From Hansfordia pulvinata (Eukaryota > Ascomycota > Sordariomycetes > Xylariales): a stretch of DNA of 64,000 bases. The notes under the pieces were generated by a model, which saw nothing but the letters and a program-made list of their open reading frames with translations, was not told where the DNA came from and ran no database searches. Where the stretch lies: positions 1 to 64,000 of the forward strand of contig BJKQ01000038.1 in assembly GCA_006538405.1 (NCBI GenBank). The letters are read 5' to 3'. Position 1 is the stretch's first letter; the number at the start of each line of letters is the position of its first letter. This document shows, in pieces, positions 1 to 15,362 of this stretch. Position numbers and translations under genes: made by a program.

Positions 1-3000
1 AAGATACACGTAAGTGTAATTATTTATATACATTAAATTGTATTAAATTAACTTAAGGCTATATTATATGAGTCATTTAGAGCCATCAACTATCTCTATA
101 TATTATAAGGCATTAAAAAGTATATATAAATTTAAATTTAAGTAGGTTAAGTAATAAATTAAGATTAAACCAAGTCGAGCTATTAAATCAAATAGTCAGC
201 TTTAATAAGCTGCTCGCTCTTAAACATAAATAACAAAATCTAATTTTGAAACTTAATAAATCTTAAAACAGCTTATATTAAATTTTTTTAAAGATATGTC
301 TTTTATTTACACTTTTTTTAAACCTATTTTATTGACTTAAATTTAAACTTAAAAATAAAATTTAAAAAACTTAAAATAAAGATTATACACTTATATGTAT
401 AATCTTAATATATATGTATTAAAGGCTTTTGACATAAAATCTTCATAATATAAACTGATTTAAAACTGATTATTTAAGTGTATGTTAAGCTTATTTATAA
501 TAAACCTGTATCGCGTTTATTTATGTCCCTTTTAAAGCTTAACGTATTATAAAAAGTAATTGCTTAATTAATATATATAAAAAAGACTTTATAAAAACTA
601 TATACAACTTCATTAAAATTGAAGCATATATTATAAAGTCGTTTAAAATTAAAATAATTTCATATAATAAATCTTATTTACTTATAAGAAACTTTTATTA
701 TATAATGTAATTAAAACTATATTTTTAATCTAATTTCTTTCAGAGACGTATTAACTACATTTTTGAATAAAAGTATATATATAAAATTGAAATTGAACTT
801 TATGTATGACCTGTTTTACGTAAGTAAATTAAACTTTTAACTTTTACCTTTTTAAGTTAACTCACGTAAGCGTAAGCTTCTATATACTTTATTTATATAA
901 CTTATTAAAAGGCACTTATATAAGATCTTGCTTAAAAGTATTAACTCACGGCCTTTTAATACTTTTATATTAATTATCCTATATTTATAAATCAAAAGGG
1001 TATAATAAAGAAATTAAATGCTAAAAATAATAGCAATTAAATTATCTTAAGATAAAGTGACGTAAAGCGTTTTAAAGTATATAAGCAATTAAGAACTCAG
1101 TTAATAAGTTAAATAAGCTATAAATAAGTCTTTTTATTAAACTTTATTTAAATATGATTTAAGTTTAATACATATAAGCGTTAAAAATTAATAAACAGAA
1201 TTATATGCAGCTTTTAAACGTGATTTAAAGCAGTTAATATCAGCACGCTTAATGTAAGTTATTTAACGCTTTCTTATAACCCTGATATAAGTTGATATTA
1301 AGCCTTAAAATATTGATAAATATAAAACGATTATTATAAATAATTAAATAGCACTTAAGATATAAAAGTTAAATAACAGTATAACATGTTTATATAATAA
1401 GTTTATATAAATTACTTTTAAAGTATTAAAAAATTAGTTAAATAAAGATTTTATATAAATTAGAAAAGCTTTATTTTTGTAAATATACTTTATTAAAATA
1501 TGAGTAATATTAAGAATATTATATTAATTCACGAAGAGACATATAATAATAATCAGCTTTTATCATTATAATATATATATTTGATAATCTTGAAACTAAT
1601 AAACATCTTTAAAATCTTAACCAGAGTTTTTAAATTTCTTTTACTTTTTTTTAGTTCCTGAAGTCAAGAATATAATACTTAAAAATCTATATTAAAATAA
1701 CTTAAATAACACGTAAAAAATCTAGATAAAGGAAAAAGATTAAGTATATAAAATAGTTAACGTGACTTACCCTTTAAGTTATTATTAGTTTGACTTAAAA
1801 TTTAAAATATATAAAACCGATCTTAGTTATAAAAACTATCTTCTATATTTTATATCAGCATCTCTTTTTTATTAAAATATAAAACTTTAAGTACACTGCT
1901 TAGAAAATAGGGATAAAAGCTTATAAACTCGAATTGTTTCACTTAAATAAACGAAATCTATCTTATCACCGCTTATATTGAAAATTGAACTTTATTGTAA
2001 CTTCGAAGCAGTAAAATGAGTTTAAATTACACACTTAAGCATAGTCTTTAAACGTTACTTATTAATGTTTCTGTTTATCTTACGTGCTATGAAAAGTACG
2101 TGTTATAAAAGAGAAGTCATTATACGTAGCTTAATCGATAATTATTAATAAGATCGTGTAATAAAGAAATAAGATTTAAATTATGAAATCTTTCTTTTAA
2201 TATTTAAGAATATTGAAAGTTATTACCGCGTAACTTTCACTTTAAGGTACATTAAGTAACTTAAATATTACTATAAACATATTGTAAAGTTTATATAGCT
2301 TTACCTTAAAAGAAATTTAAATATAAGATATTCTCCTTACTTTTATATTTTTAAATTTAATATAAGAAAGAAGAGAAGTTCTTATTTAGTTTAAAAGTTA
2401 ATCTACTTAATTTATATTAGGTTTTTTAAGTCTATTAAGCTGCGTATATTAAAACCAGTCAATAAAAAGATACGTAATAAAATAAGTGAACTTACTAGTA
2501 CTTTTTGAATAATAAGGTTTAAGTTAATTAACGAAAGAATTAATAATAATTATAGTAGACTTTATAAAATAAACTATCATTAAGTTTTTTTTAAATAAAT
2601 CGAGTCTTTCAAGGCATATTAATCAATTTTAAACGACGTTTTCACATCTTAGTAGAACTATTTAAACCTATCAGAAAACGCGAAATGTAATAAGCTAAAT
2701 TAATTGATTAATTAATTGATAAAAGATAAATAAATATATACTTATATAACCGTTTTTTATTTAAAAGAGATTTATTATGTGATGTTAGTAAAAAAAGGAT
2801 TTAAGACTATATAAAGTAAACCGAGCTTATTTGATTAAATGTTTAATGTTATACTTCTATAAATTTTATTCACATTTCTTTATTATTATATTTTCGTTCC
2901 ATTTTATTGGTTTTTCAAATTATATGCTCACACTTTTATTTCCAAAACCCGTAAATATATAAAAAGTTTAATTCGCCGACTTTTCTTTAAACAAAAAATT

Positions 3001-6000
3001 TAATTTCAATAACAAGAATAAACTTCGAAAACGATCGTTAAAATTAAGAGAAAACTGCAGTTCTTAATTAAAAGTGATTTAAGTATAAATAAAGAGGCAT
3101 CCGTTTTTCATAAAGCATTAAACCATTTCATAACAGCTTTTAAATATTTAATATACTTATAAAATAATAGTAAGTAAGGCAAAAAGAAGTTGAAAGCAAG
3201 TTTATTAAGCTTAAAGTTAAAAAATATTTATTTAAGCTTTTTCGATCACTTAATCTTATAAGTTAAAAGAATAGAAAATTGAATGGTTATATTCTTGGTT
3301 TATTCCATAGAAAGTACTATGTTTATAAACTTTTTAAAACTTTATTGAAGTGAAGTTAAAGGTTAAATCAAATTCAAATTTATATATACTGCTTAAAACT
3401 GTATCTAAGTCTTAATTTGGTCTTATAACTTAAAGTAAAAATTTTTAAGAAAACAAACTAATATAAAATTCAATATAAACAGTCTTCTCACAATCATTTA
3501 CTTATTAGATGTTGAAATTGCTCTTTAATTTCGAAAACGAAAAAATTATAAAACATCTTCCGAGATTGAGAGTTTAAATCATCAAAGAAATATCTTATTA
3601 AGATCCATGATTTAAAAAGGCTTTATAATAGAGTAAAATTCTTTTCACTTCTTTAATCGCTTAAAATTAAGTTAGTATTATTTACAATGTAACACTTCGA
3701 TATAAATATATATTGATTTAAACCTAAAGCTACTAATAATAAGAATAATATAAATTATAATATGGATTATGAGTAATAGAACTAAGTAATTTTTTTAACT
3801 GTTTTTAAAATATGTTTATACGTTATACGTTAATAAAGTTGAAAATAAGTCAACTCGAGTTACCTCACGTGGTTTATAACCTTACGTGAGTTACTTTTAC
3901 CTTGAATTTTGATTTATATAAATTACTCACTTTATAAATTTATAGTAACTCACGTGAATTTCAGTTATTTATAAGTTTAACTTTAACTGTAATTAATCAA
4001 AATTAAAATTTCGACACTTTATATTCTTCCACATAAATTAAAAGTCCTTTTTATTAATGAATTTTTACTTTATTTCGTAATAATATATAAAGTTTAAAAA
4101 TATTCTTTTTATTTTTTTTATGTAATTCACACTTAAGACTTGCTTTTTTAAAATCCGTAAATTAGCTTTAAGTATTTCACGTAAATCAGCTGGCCTGGTT
4201 TAAAATAACTTAAATCACATAGGCTACTTACTTTACCGATTTAGGTTTATATGATTTATCATCATTAATAATGTAAAGTGACTTATATAAGTTAATTATA
4301 AGTTAATTAAAAACGCATGGTTGATATTATTAACCCCATACGTTTAAACAGAGATTATATAAAAGATTCTTTATTAAAAATTAATCTTTAAATAAAGATA
4401 AGCAATTTTCACCTTTTACTTTTAAAAGCGATAAAATGGAATATCTAAACCATAACAAGTAAATATTACTTAATCCACTTAGAAATAATTCTTTAAGTTG
4501 AATCGAGTTTAAAGTAGTTAAATAAAAATAAAATATTACGTTAAAAAGAAAACTTTTCTTAATTTATATTATAAGCAGTTTCGAATACGTAAGCACTATT
4601 ATATGTTATATTTATAAATATATTATAAGGCCAGTACGTTAATATCTTAATAAAAAGACTTATAAAAAGGTTAATATTATATTTATTAAATTTAAATTTT
4701 CTTTTTATAGCGTTGAAAGTAATAACGCTACCTTTTATAATAACTTTCGTATTCACGGTCACTTTTTCAATACATACGTATAGTTGTTTCTTTAAATAAG
4801 TTTTAATATAATAAGAAGTTAAGAATATAAAAGCATTAATAATACTATAACTGGCTTAATCTCTTTTAATTCTTTTTTATATTAATAAGTCTTTAGTAAC
4901 GTAGTTAGTCACGTTTAACGTATAAGCTTTAAATTAATGTCTTTACTTAAGGTATTACTTTGAATATTAATTTAATAAAAGCAAGCGCGTATTATAATTA
5001 AACGTAATTTAAAGTATTTGTTTTATAGTGTGTATTAACGATAATAAGATTGTTATTAAACCCACTTGAACTCATAATGAAAGCTTCTATATAAGTTGAA
5101 TCTCATAGCTTATGTAAACTAATATATATTTAAAAACTTAAAACTTATTTTTCTTAAAGGTTTAACTTTATATAACCATGATTTATGATTTGAACGAGTC
5201 GAATTTCAATCTCAAAGTTAACATATAAATAACTTAAAGCCACGTGCTTAATTAATAAAACAGTAACCTACGTATATTTTGATGTTAACTAATATAAGTT
5301 TTTAAATCACGTAAGATTATATTAAATAAACTTATTATTAACTTTTGTTATTATTTCTTAGATTAAAATCTGGTTTTCGAAGTAATTAACGAAAATTCAA
5401 CTACCTTTTCAATTTATACTTATAATACTTAACTTCTTCTAAAACTTAAATTTTTATCGCTTAGTTATATAACTAGTTTTAACTTACTTGAATTAGTTTT
5501 GACTTTGTTTTAAATACTTGAATATCTTTAAATTATAATGTTTTTCAACTTTATAAGCTTTAGCTTTCCCTCTTATGTAGCTTATAAAAGTCAACTTAAA
5601 TCCGTAATTTTACTTGAATAAATATTAAGTTATCCCTTTATCTAAATTATTAAAAGATTTAATAATGAAAATATTCATAATAAACTTTGAATAAATAAGC
5701 AAAATTAACCTTTTCTATTAAGCTTATTATACTTATTAATTTGTATTAAAGCTATAAAACTAAATTCTAAAGCAATGATCATATTGTCACATAAATTAAA
5801 AGATATCAGACATCAATTTTGAATTAATCTTAAAGTAACTTAAGTGACTTACTTTGAGTCCCCGCTTTTATTATTTTTTCGTATATTTACGTTACTTTTA
5901 AATAAGCACTTGATTTATATTAATTATTTTAAGTTATTTATAAGGTAAGCTACGCAGTTAAGGCTTTTAGTTTAATAAGACTTTCGATTTAATAAACACG

Positions 6001-9000
6001 TTTTAAGTCAGGCCATTTAATAAATTATAAAAGATAAAAAGTTAAGTAAGATAAAATTGATTTAAATATTAAATGAATTGATAATTTATATAATAATATG
6101 ATAAGTTCAACGAACTATTCTATACCTTTTTTAAGAGCTTTAATAAGTATTATAAGAATTGAAAACAATAAGACTAATTCATAATGGTTTCTAAGTTAAG
6201 TTTATCTAAAAAGGGGTAATTAATAAGGTTGAATAAAAGAAGTAAGTAAATTTACGTGAATTAATATCTCACGTGATTTTGTAGGAATCATCTTTAAGTT
6301 AAGCTTACTTGAATCTGACAATGTAGTACATTAACATCTTTTAAGCTTACGTATAATTAATTCTCTTATTTCAACGTATATTAATTGAAACAAACATATA
6401 TATGCTAAGTATTGTAAACCGCTTAAAATAAAAAGTTCTATATAAGCTTATCTTATATTATACTTATAAAACTTCTGACTATAAAATACATTCCATTAAA
6501 TATAATAACATACAATGTGTTTACTTATATTAAGACTATAAACCTATTTATATTAAGTCTGTTTAATCTTAAGCAAATATATTATATAATATGCTTTAAG
6601 TCAGCAGCTTTAAACTTTAAAACAAAGCTGAAACTTATTAAAAAGCCATGGTCTATCGTTCATCAACTTAAGTCTTAATAAAGTAAAGACCATATAATAA
6701 ATTAAATACATCTTAATCTGTAATATAAAATAAAAGTGGCTGAAAAGGACCACAATAAATTCATAATTTACGAAAACTACGTAAAGTGTAATTAATAAAA
6801 ATGTCACTCACGCAAATAAATAATAAGATAATGAATTTTTAAAATGAAATTCAATTTAAAATAACTCTTATATAAAAAATAGCATTATAAAATAAAATTA
6901 AAATAATTTTTAAACTTTATTAGCTTTAAAGTAATGAGCTTATTTAACTCTTTATAGTTAACGCTTATACTATCTTTTTCAATACGGGTTTTATCAGTCA
7001 TTAATAAACTAATTAAAAGTAATTTACGTAACCGCATATTTTCAAATAGGTTTAAAAAAAATCACTTTTTTTCTTTTAATTTATTACTTACTCGATATCT
7101 TTTTCTTTATTAAACTTTCAATTAAAGTACTTTTAATACAAACTTATAACTTAACTTATTAACCATTCATAAGAAAGGGTTTAAAGTTTATTAAATTATA
7201 AATATCAGTATTTTTAAGTTAAATAAAGAGTCGTTAAAGTCTTATATTTCAAGTTTTTAAGTTGTTATATAGATTTATATACTTACGTACACGATTGAAT
7301 CTTAATAGCATCACAATTCACGGAGTTATATTAAACGAATATTAATTGAAATCTGTTTTCTTAATTTCTTACTTACTACGCTTGAAAATTTAGAAGTATC
7401 TGCTTATACTGATACATTTTCTCTTATTTCGTCGTAAAATAATATGAAAACCTCTATTTTTATTTTGTTTATATCTTGAGATTCATTATACATTAACGTA
7501 TAGTTTATTTAAGGTACATTTTCATTTTTTAGCTTAAAACGTACTATAAGTAAATGTAATATACATATCTTAAAGTTACCGCTTTAAACACTTTATATTA
7601 TTATACTTTCTATTTCATATGTATTTTACTTTAAATAAAATAGTTTATCATTCGATTTAACTATATTAAGTAGTCATAAAATAATGAACTTTACGAATTA
7701 AACTTTTTAATAATAACTTAAAGAAAGACTTCCTGCTTACTCAGTTATAAACGATATTAAAGTACTTTTACTTCTTTAATTTTAAGTAAAATATAATTTA
7801 ATCAACCCCGATATTCTTCACACTTAAAGATTTTTATATAAATTAAGTTTTTAACGATGCTTACGAGAACGAGCTAATATAATAGTATCTTCTTTTAAAA
7901 AGAGAAAGAAGAAAGAATTTTAAAAAACTTTACGCTGCCGTGATTACATGTTATGAAATTATATTAAAAGCTTGCATTTTAAAGAAAGTTAAGAGCTTTA
8001 AACATTTAATAAGTAGAATAATACCTTTTATATACTTACGTTTTCTATTCAGTTTAAGTTCACTTTATTTTACTTAGAATATAAATAAATACTTATAATA
8101 ATAAGAACGATTACTTACATTCCGATATGGAAGCGCGTTCGTATAAGTATTTCTTTTTAATAATTAAAGTAAACTCGGATACCTTTTTAGAAGATGATCC
8201 TCTCTTTAATAGACTGATTCAAAAATACTTATCTCTCTTTATTATAATTTACTGGATTTAAAAGATTTTGAAAGTAGGCTCTATAAGTATATAATAGAAT
8301 TACTTATATTATATAAACTATAAAGTTAAATATTAATTACTTGAAGATTAATCATAGTATTTCAAAAAAAAATTAAAAAATTATATATATTAATTATTTT
8401 TACATTTATTAAATCAATTATCATCGTAAACTATAAACTATAACTATTTAATGAGTTAAATCACACATAAGATTCTTACATATTAAACATATTAATTTAA
8501 GTAAGTTAAATCACGTAAATAAGAATAACTCTTAATTCATTTATAACCTTAATTATATTAAAATATCTTTATTTTCAATTACCTTATTACATTAGGTATT
8601 AAGTAAGACAAGTTTTTAAAGCCTTAAAAGAAAAACAATAAAGCTGCTTTGAACAATGTAAGTATTAATGCAAGTATGCTATTTAAGTATATGATAATAA
8701 GATAATAGTATTTTATCTTAATAAACAATATTAAAGCTTTATATTCTAGTGTTTCTTAATTTATTAATAATCAATGTGATTAATATCTTATATTTTATTA
8801 AGTATTTACACGTGAGTTTACTATTATAAATTTATAACTTTCAAGCTTAATAAAATTTGAAAAAAAAAACAATAGCTTTTAATATATTTGAAAAACATGT
8901 ATTATATAAGCTTCTTAAACTTTTTATTTACGTCTTTAATAAGTTATAATAAAGCAAAGCTTGAAAAGCTGAACATAAATAATTATAATATAATAGATCT

Positions 9001-12000
9001 TTAAAGTAAGGATTAAATTAATCTTATAATTAGATTTTTATAATAATCGCATTGTCTTTTTATTTATAGAAAATGAAATTTGATTATCTTACGTATATTG
9101 ATCTTAAAGAAACTACTTATACTTTATGTATTAATCTTGTTTTAACTTAACAGAAAGAACGTTTAAGTATTAAATGATTGATTTATATTAAAGATTATTA
9201 AGAACTTAATTTAAAATGTGCTAAAACTTTGGTTGTAAAAAGATTTCAGTTCGTAAATAAATTAAGAAAATAAGCTTATAATAATGAATAATCAATTTTA
9301 AGTTATTTTATCAATTTAGAAATAACTCACGTGGCTCGTATTAAATCATTAATAATATCGATTTACGTAATAATAAGTCTTTTTAAATCAACTTCTTAAC
9401 GTATACGCGTTTATTCAATTTCTATATACTTAAGACTTTTTTATTTTAAATTTTATTAAGCTTTAAGGTAAAGTTAAAGCTTAAAATTTTTCAAAGTATT
9501 ATTTTTTTAGGCTTAACTGTTATATATAATTTGAATACATGATATTTGATATAATCGTTTATTAAATTTCAGATTAATAAGATATATTAGTTATATTAAC
9601 ATCATACTTATTACTTTATTAGAAGTGTATCTACAAGCCCTAGGTTTCTTATTTATATAAGCTTTAAAAGCTTATTTATATAAAACATATAGAATTTCTT
9701 TCTTATTACTTCTTAATAAGTATTACTTTATTTATATTAACTTTCCTTACGATACGTATAATGATAATTAACATATGATTTAACTTTAAGAAATATATAA
9801 TACGTGAGTATAGCTTAATAAGTAAGTTATATACGCTCGGGTTAATAAAAACTGATTCTTATATACTTAAATTAAGTAAATAACTTACTTATTTAAGCCA
9901 GCTTATAGGAACTTAATGTTAAGCTTTTATATTCTTTATTAATATAAAAATACTTTACTTTTCAATATTAAGCTTCAATATAAATAATGATATTAATATT
10001 ATAGTTCTTATCATGTAAATGAGTTTATTTAACGGCTGTATTAAATAGTCTTTATTAAAAGATTTGAAGGCTTATATTAAATATTAAATTTAAATATAGT
10101 TTAAACTCACTTTATCGACTCTTTTAAAAGTGTTATACACTTAAAGCCTATAGTAAATAAATGTTAATATGCTTTATCTTATATTTAACCTTATATAATT
10201 ACTTATAATCATACTTAAACGTAACTTTTTTTTTATCAAATATATTATACTTAAACAACACGTGTTAAAGAAGTAAAGAGGCTTCTAAAGCTGCCTTATA
10301 TTCTATAAACTTTATATATTTCATTCTAGGAGTTACGTTATAATTCTTTAAAAGGCACTTATATAACTTAATTACTTAAATAAAGATACGTTAAGGTCAC
10401 GTAAGTTGGGACGGAAGTTATAAACTTAATATAACTCTTATAACGTACTTATAAATCAATATAAGGTTTATCATTTATATTATTAACTTAAATAATAATA
10501 TCAATATGAGCTCGATAATTATGAAAATTAAGTAGGTAACAGTTGAGTTTTAAATAAGAGATTTAACACCTTTAATACCGTAACTTAATATAAAAACGAA
10601 GCTTTGAGTTAATAATTAAACTTAATCATTATTTAATAATAATCTTTTAACTTAACATAAAAGATTTGAATTAAATTTTAGAAGTATATTATATATATAT
10701 ATATCCGTACATTATTCTATATTATAAAAGAAATAAGATTGTTTTGAAAACTTAAGAAAATAAAGCTCGAAAAATAAGATATTGAATTTTTTAAAGGAAA
10801 GTAAGTGATAGTTAATACTAATAAGAATAACGAAAAACAAATGTAAGAATTGTATCAAGAATCTTAATTAAAAAAAAACAAAGCGCTTAAACTTAATAGC
10901 TTAATATCTTATCTTTATCTTTTCTTATTTTATATTATATATTTTGAAGTTTTATTGCATTCTATAATTCCATTATATATATATATAAAATAAAGACATT
11001 GTCTATTAAAAACGACACGATTTCAACTTTATTATATTATAAGCTTTCCTCTTTATTATATATAGTAATATATTTAATTAATTATAATGAATTTCATAAA
11101 AAATAGTATTTACGTTAAACTTAATTAACTTTAATTTAAAGTCATATAAGTACGTATAATACTTATTTAAGCTACGTATATAAGTGAAGTACCGGATCCA
11201 CTTCCCGTGGGCCGGATTATTTAAAGTGAAGTTCCGGATTATTCTGAAAATATGTTTTCTTATAAATATTTTATATAAGTTTATATAATAATCCTTAAAA
11301 ACGTTTATAAAAGAATTTACCTACGGAGTAAATAATAAAAGTATATTATCCTTACTTTATTAAGTTATATATATTATATAATAAACTATAAAAAGTGATT
11401 ATATAATAAATTTACGTATTTATATGTATCGATTAAGTTGAATAAGTACCTTAAAGCAATTTCATTAACTTTTAATAACGTTATCCCGAGGCAGCGAACT
11501 CTTACCTTCCCGTGCATATATTGTTTAATATAAATGTAACGAATTACGATTTCTCGTATTATTATAATATATGTATAGTATTAACTTAAAGCTTTACGTA
11601 TACTATATAAATAAAACCTTTATTAACTTTAATGTTGCAAAAACATTTAATAGTTTAATAAAATATTCATATATACATATATAAAATTACTTAACTTCGA
11701 AATATATATTAATTTAAAATCTTAAGAATATAATTAACGTTAAGTGTATTATAAGTTTTTTTAATAAAGTTAATAATAAGCAATATATAAATTAATGATA
11801 TTATCTTTAAGTATATATCTTTAAATATACGTAAAGATCTTCTTCTCTTATAAATCTATTATAAAAATACGTGATACGTGATAAACGGATATAAACCACT
11901 CGAAAAAGTCTAATCTTTAACTTTTTATAAAGTGTGCAATTTATGTATTATAAGAGTCCTGCTCTTTGAACAGCTTTTACGGGCTTTTATATTACTTATT

Positions 12001-14205
12001 AAGAGTCTCTCATAGTGTATTTACTTTTTACTTTTTAATCTATCTTTTAAAATAAGTCACTTTATTACTTTTTATTACGCGTTAAAATAATAACTTTATT
12101 TAAGTTTACGTAATTAAATAACTATATGAGCTTAGTATTACTATTTATTAATTTATCTTAAAGATAAACCTTAGGATTATTACATATCTCACGCTTTTTA
12201 TATTAAAGACTCTGGGTTTTAAATAAATTTAAATTATATCTTATATAAAAGATTCTTAATAAATACTTTATAATTCAGTAAGCCTATTGATTCAGTATAA
12301 TATTATATTACTTAAGCTTTAACAAAATGTAAATTAATTATAATAAACTTATTTATATACTTAAAAGTAAGATAGCTTATTATTACTTATATATTAACAT
12401 TAAATTTAAAGCTTTTAAATAGTTTTTATAAAAATACTTTACTTAAAAGTTATTTCAAAATTTATATAGTTTATTTATATAAGTTTAAAGCGATAAGTTG
12501 CTTATAATATAAGGTCGGTAGCTTTAAGCTTAATGCTATTAACATCAAAGTTATTATTATTTTTAAAAACTACATTTATTTTATATATCGTTAAAATTAT
12601 AAGGGTTTTACTTATATAAAGCACGTAAATCTTAATTTAATACACGGATTTGAATTTTACAATTTCATAAGATTTATATATTATAATACATTGTTTATTT
12701 ACAATATCATTAAGGTAAAAATATATCATATAAGGTATAATTAATCAACATTATGTAAAATATATAATATTAAATAAACGAATCGTATTAAGTGAACTAC
12801 TTTATATAAAGTAAAATAAGCGATATTAAGTAAACTTCTCTTTATTAAGCAGATTAACTTATTGTTAATAAGTTAAGTTATAGTGAATAAAGTGATTCGA
12901 ATTGTCTTAAGTTAATAAAGTTAACTTATGTTTAATCACTTTTATAATTCTTTTTTAAACTCTTTTTCCTTTTCGTGAAAATTAAGGCTTAACTCTTTAT
13001 AACTCATAAAGTCTTAACTTTATAATATTAATGAATAGTATTACCGTGGTGAAGGCTATTTGATTTTTATCTTTTATAATTATATTACTAATCATAAGAA
13101 ACGTTCGTTTTAATGAAGTGAAAATAACGAGAATTGTTAAATATTGTTTAATTTAAATACGTAAGATTAGAAATTGAAAAGTAATTTATTTATAATAAAT
13201 AAAAAATCGCTTTATTGCAATGTATTAATAATTAAGGTAAGATAAACTGAATAACTTATACTTTAAAAACTTAAGCCTTTATTTCAGTAAGGTTCAGCTT
13301 TATTTCACATGTTTTATATAATATCCCGACTCGATTTCAGTATAATTCGTCGTTTGAATTCGAATTTGAATATTAAAAAATTTGATATAGTATATTAGGT
13401 TTTAATAACTTATTATATTCCGGATTAAAATAATGGATTATACATCTTATATTAATTTATTAATAGCCTATATAAGCTTTCTTATATTAATGTTCTTAGT
13501 AATAAGCGTCACTTTACTTACTTACGTTTTATACTATTTAATAGATCTTATTTGTTTACTTTTTTACGATTTAAAATATTATAATATAAATATATTAATA
13601 ATATTAGTTTTAACGATAATATTTAATTACGCATAACTTTATTAATAAATAATTATAAAATTCAATGAAATAAAACTATATCACGAAAGATAAGACGGAT
13701 TAAAATAAAAAGAGAAATAGTATATTTTCACTTATTTTTCTTTCTCGCTTTTCTTTTTTAAACTTTATTTATTTATAACGACTCACTTTATGTTTTATTC
13801 CTTTTTTACTTATAAACTGTAAGCTAATTCCTCTTTTAGTTCTAATTTCGATATTAATATAATTATAAAATTAAGATTGTATCCTTAAAACCCGTATTAC
13901 AATTATAATAAAGCTATAACATATATTATTCGTTCATTATCTTAGAATATAAGGTATTAATTTCAATAAGCTACGATTTATTACTTACGAAACTTTTTTC
14001 TTTTAAAATATTAAATTTACTTACGTTAATTTATATTTAAACTTTATACTTAAAATCAGTTTGTGCTTCCACGTAAGTTGCCTTAATATTAATAAGATAA
14101 ATAACTTATATAAGTTAAGAAGCGAACTGCACTTACTTAATTAATACTGTTTAAACCTGGTAAATTAAGAATAAGAACACTTTAATAAAATTCTTAAGTA
14201 ATATA
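1..14205. repeat. AT-rich RIP-type relic block, no gene
   Basis: About 14 kb of DNA that is close to four-fifths A+T by eye, full of TTAA, TTATAA and TAAG strings. No open frame exceeds about 67 codons, and those present are composed of Ile, Leu, Tyr, Asn and Lys as expected by chance. No terminal repeats are visible and the left end lies outside the window, so I cannot say which elements it came from. It differs from the blocks at 18-25 kb and 49-56 kb in keeping more TGA and CAA triplets, so it may be older or less completely converted. CACGTG hexamers are unexpectedly common in it. A regional centromere or an old cluster of transposons are both possible. Confidence 0.8.
11182..11239 (+). 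repeat. paired 16-bp GC-containing direct repeat in AT-rich DNA
   Basis: The 16-mer AAGTGAAGTNCCGGAT occurs at 11182-11197 and 11224-11239, differing only at the N position, with a GC-rich spacer that contains GGATCC and CCCGTGGGCC. It stands out in an otherwise nearly pure AT stretch. It could be the edge of a small element or a surviving minisatellite; I see no matching copy elsewhere in the window. Confidence 0.5.
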
Positions 14206-15362
14206 GATAGAACGAGTCCTCGGCCGGCGCGTGGACTGGATCTATCTAATAGGCGGCGATAAGACGCCTAGTGAGTGCGGATAAGTGGTGTAAAAAGGGA
14301 TACAATATAAGTTAAGCTAAGTAAATACCTCCGTAAGACGTAAGGCAGCGCCGCGGCCGCTGGTGCGAGATGGAATTAATAACGTCCACCATAGCAGCGC
14401 ACGTTCGGAGCTATATATCCGTATGACGACATTGACAACCGGCACATGGTCAAGGTCGGCTGCCTTGCGGCGCAACGCGCGGAGATTAACGGAGTCGAAC
14501 GCATCGTTTCGACTTCACGTAAGGAGGGAGGCTTCTCAGTCCTTGTCCAAAGTTACTTCTAAGTCTCGCGTGATTTTGCCAGGAACCTTCGGTTGCGCGC
14601 TGCCTGACCCTGTGTTTTTTCTTCATTGACAATAAGGCCATTAAGCCCACTTGTGGTGCCAAAACAAGCACTAATCAACCCGAAGCTGCTAGAGCGACGG
14701 CAAATCACGCCATAGCGGACTGGTGGCGGGGGGGGTGAAGACATTCGTCAGCCCTTATAAAGAACAATGTTCTCTTATTTGGTCGAGCCGATAATACTAA
14801 GGGGTGGTAAACATCCCGTGGATAGTTCACTCTTACTTAGCTCGAAAGGCCTTCACGACCGCCACTGCGATTCTAAGGACAGATCAGGATCGTTGTACGC
14901 CGTTCACCCGACCATATAAGCCAAGGGCGTGCGGGAGATTATTATAAGATAATCTAGGAACATATGAGCTCTTATTATGTTGATTTGAGAAGACTAGCAG
15001 TCGGTATGCCGCTGACTAGCTCGAAGCGGCAGTGACAAGCTTAATATTAAGAAGAGGAACGAAGATTTCCTCTCGGCTGGTATTCCGACTTGGAGAAGGG
15101 GCACACCGGTGGCTAATCACACCACTCAAAGGGACAAGCTGCCCAGATATCAGTGCAGTAAGACAACTCTTAGAGTATAAGAGGTAAGTTAAAAATTGGA
15201 GATCCGCGTGGATAAAGTAGATAAGTGCGTTAAGGTGCTGTTCTTAGTCATCGGACCCTGAGAGTGCGCCAGGGCGCTATGAGCCGACGGCGTCGTATCC
15301 GCATTACTGTTTATTGCGTTAAGCTGAAAGGGAAGCATCTTGAGGACAAGTATGCGCCGATC

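Noticed and set aside
4559..4762. 67-codon minus-strand frame in the first AT-rich block
   Set aside because: Amino acid content (Ile, Asn, Lys, Phe, Tyr) is what random AT-rich DNA gives, and there is no neighbour, motif or codon bias.
13433..13636. 67-codon plus-strand frame that looks like a membrane peptide
   Set aside because: The hydrophobicity follows from T-rich codons in AT-rich DNA; the 6610-6807 minus frame behaves the same way.
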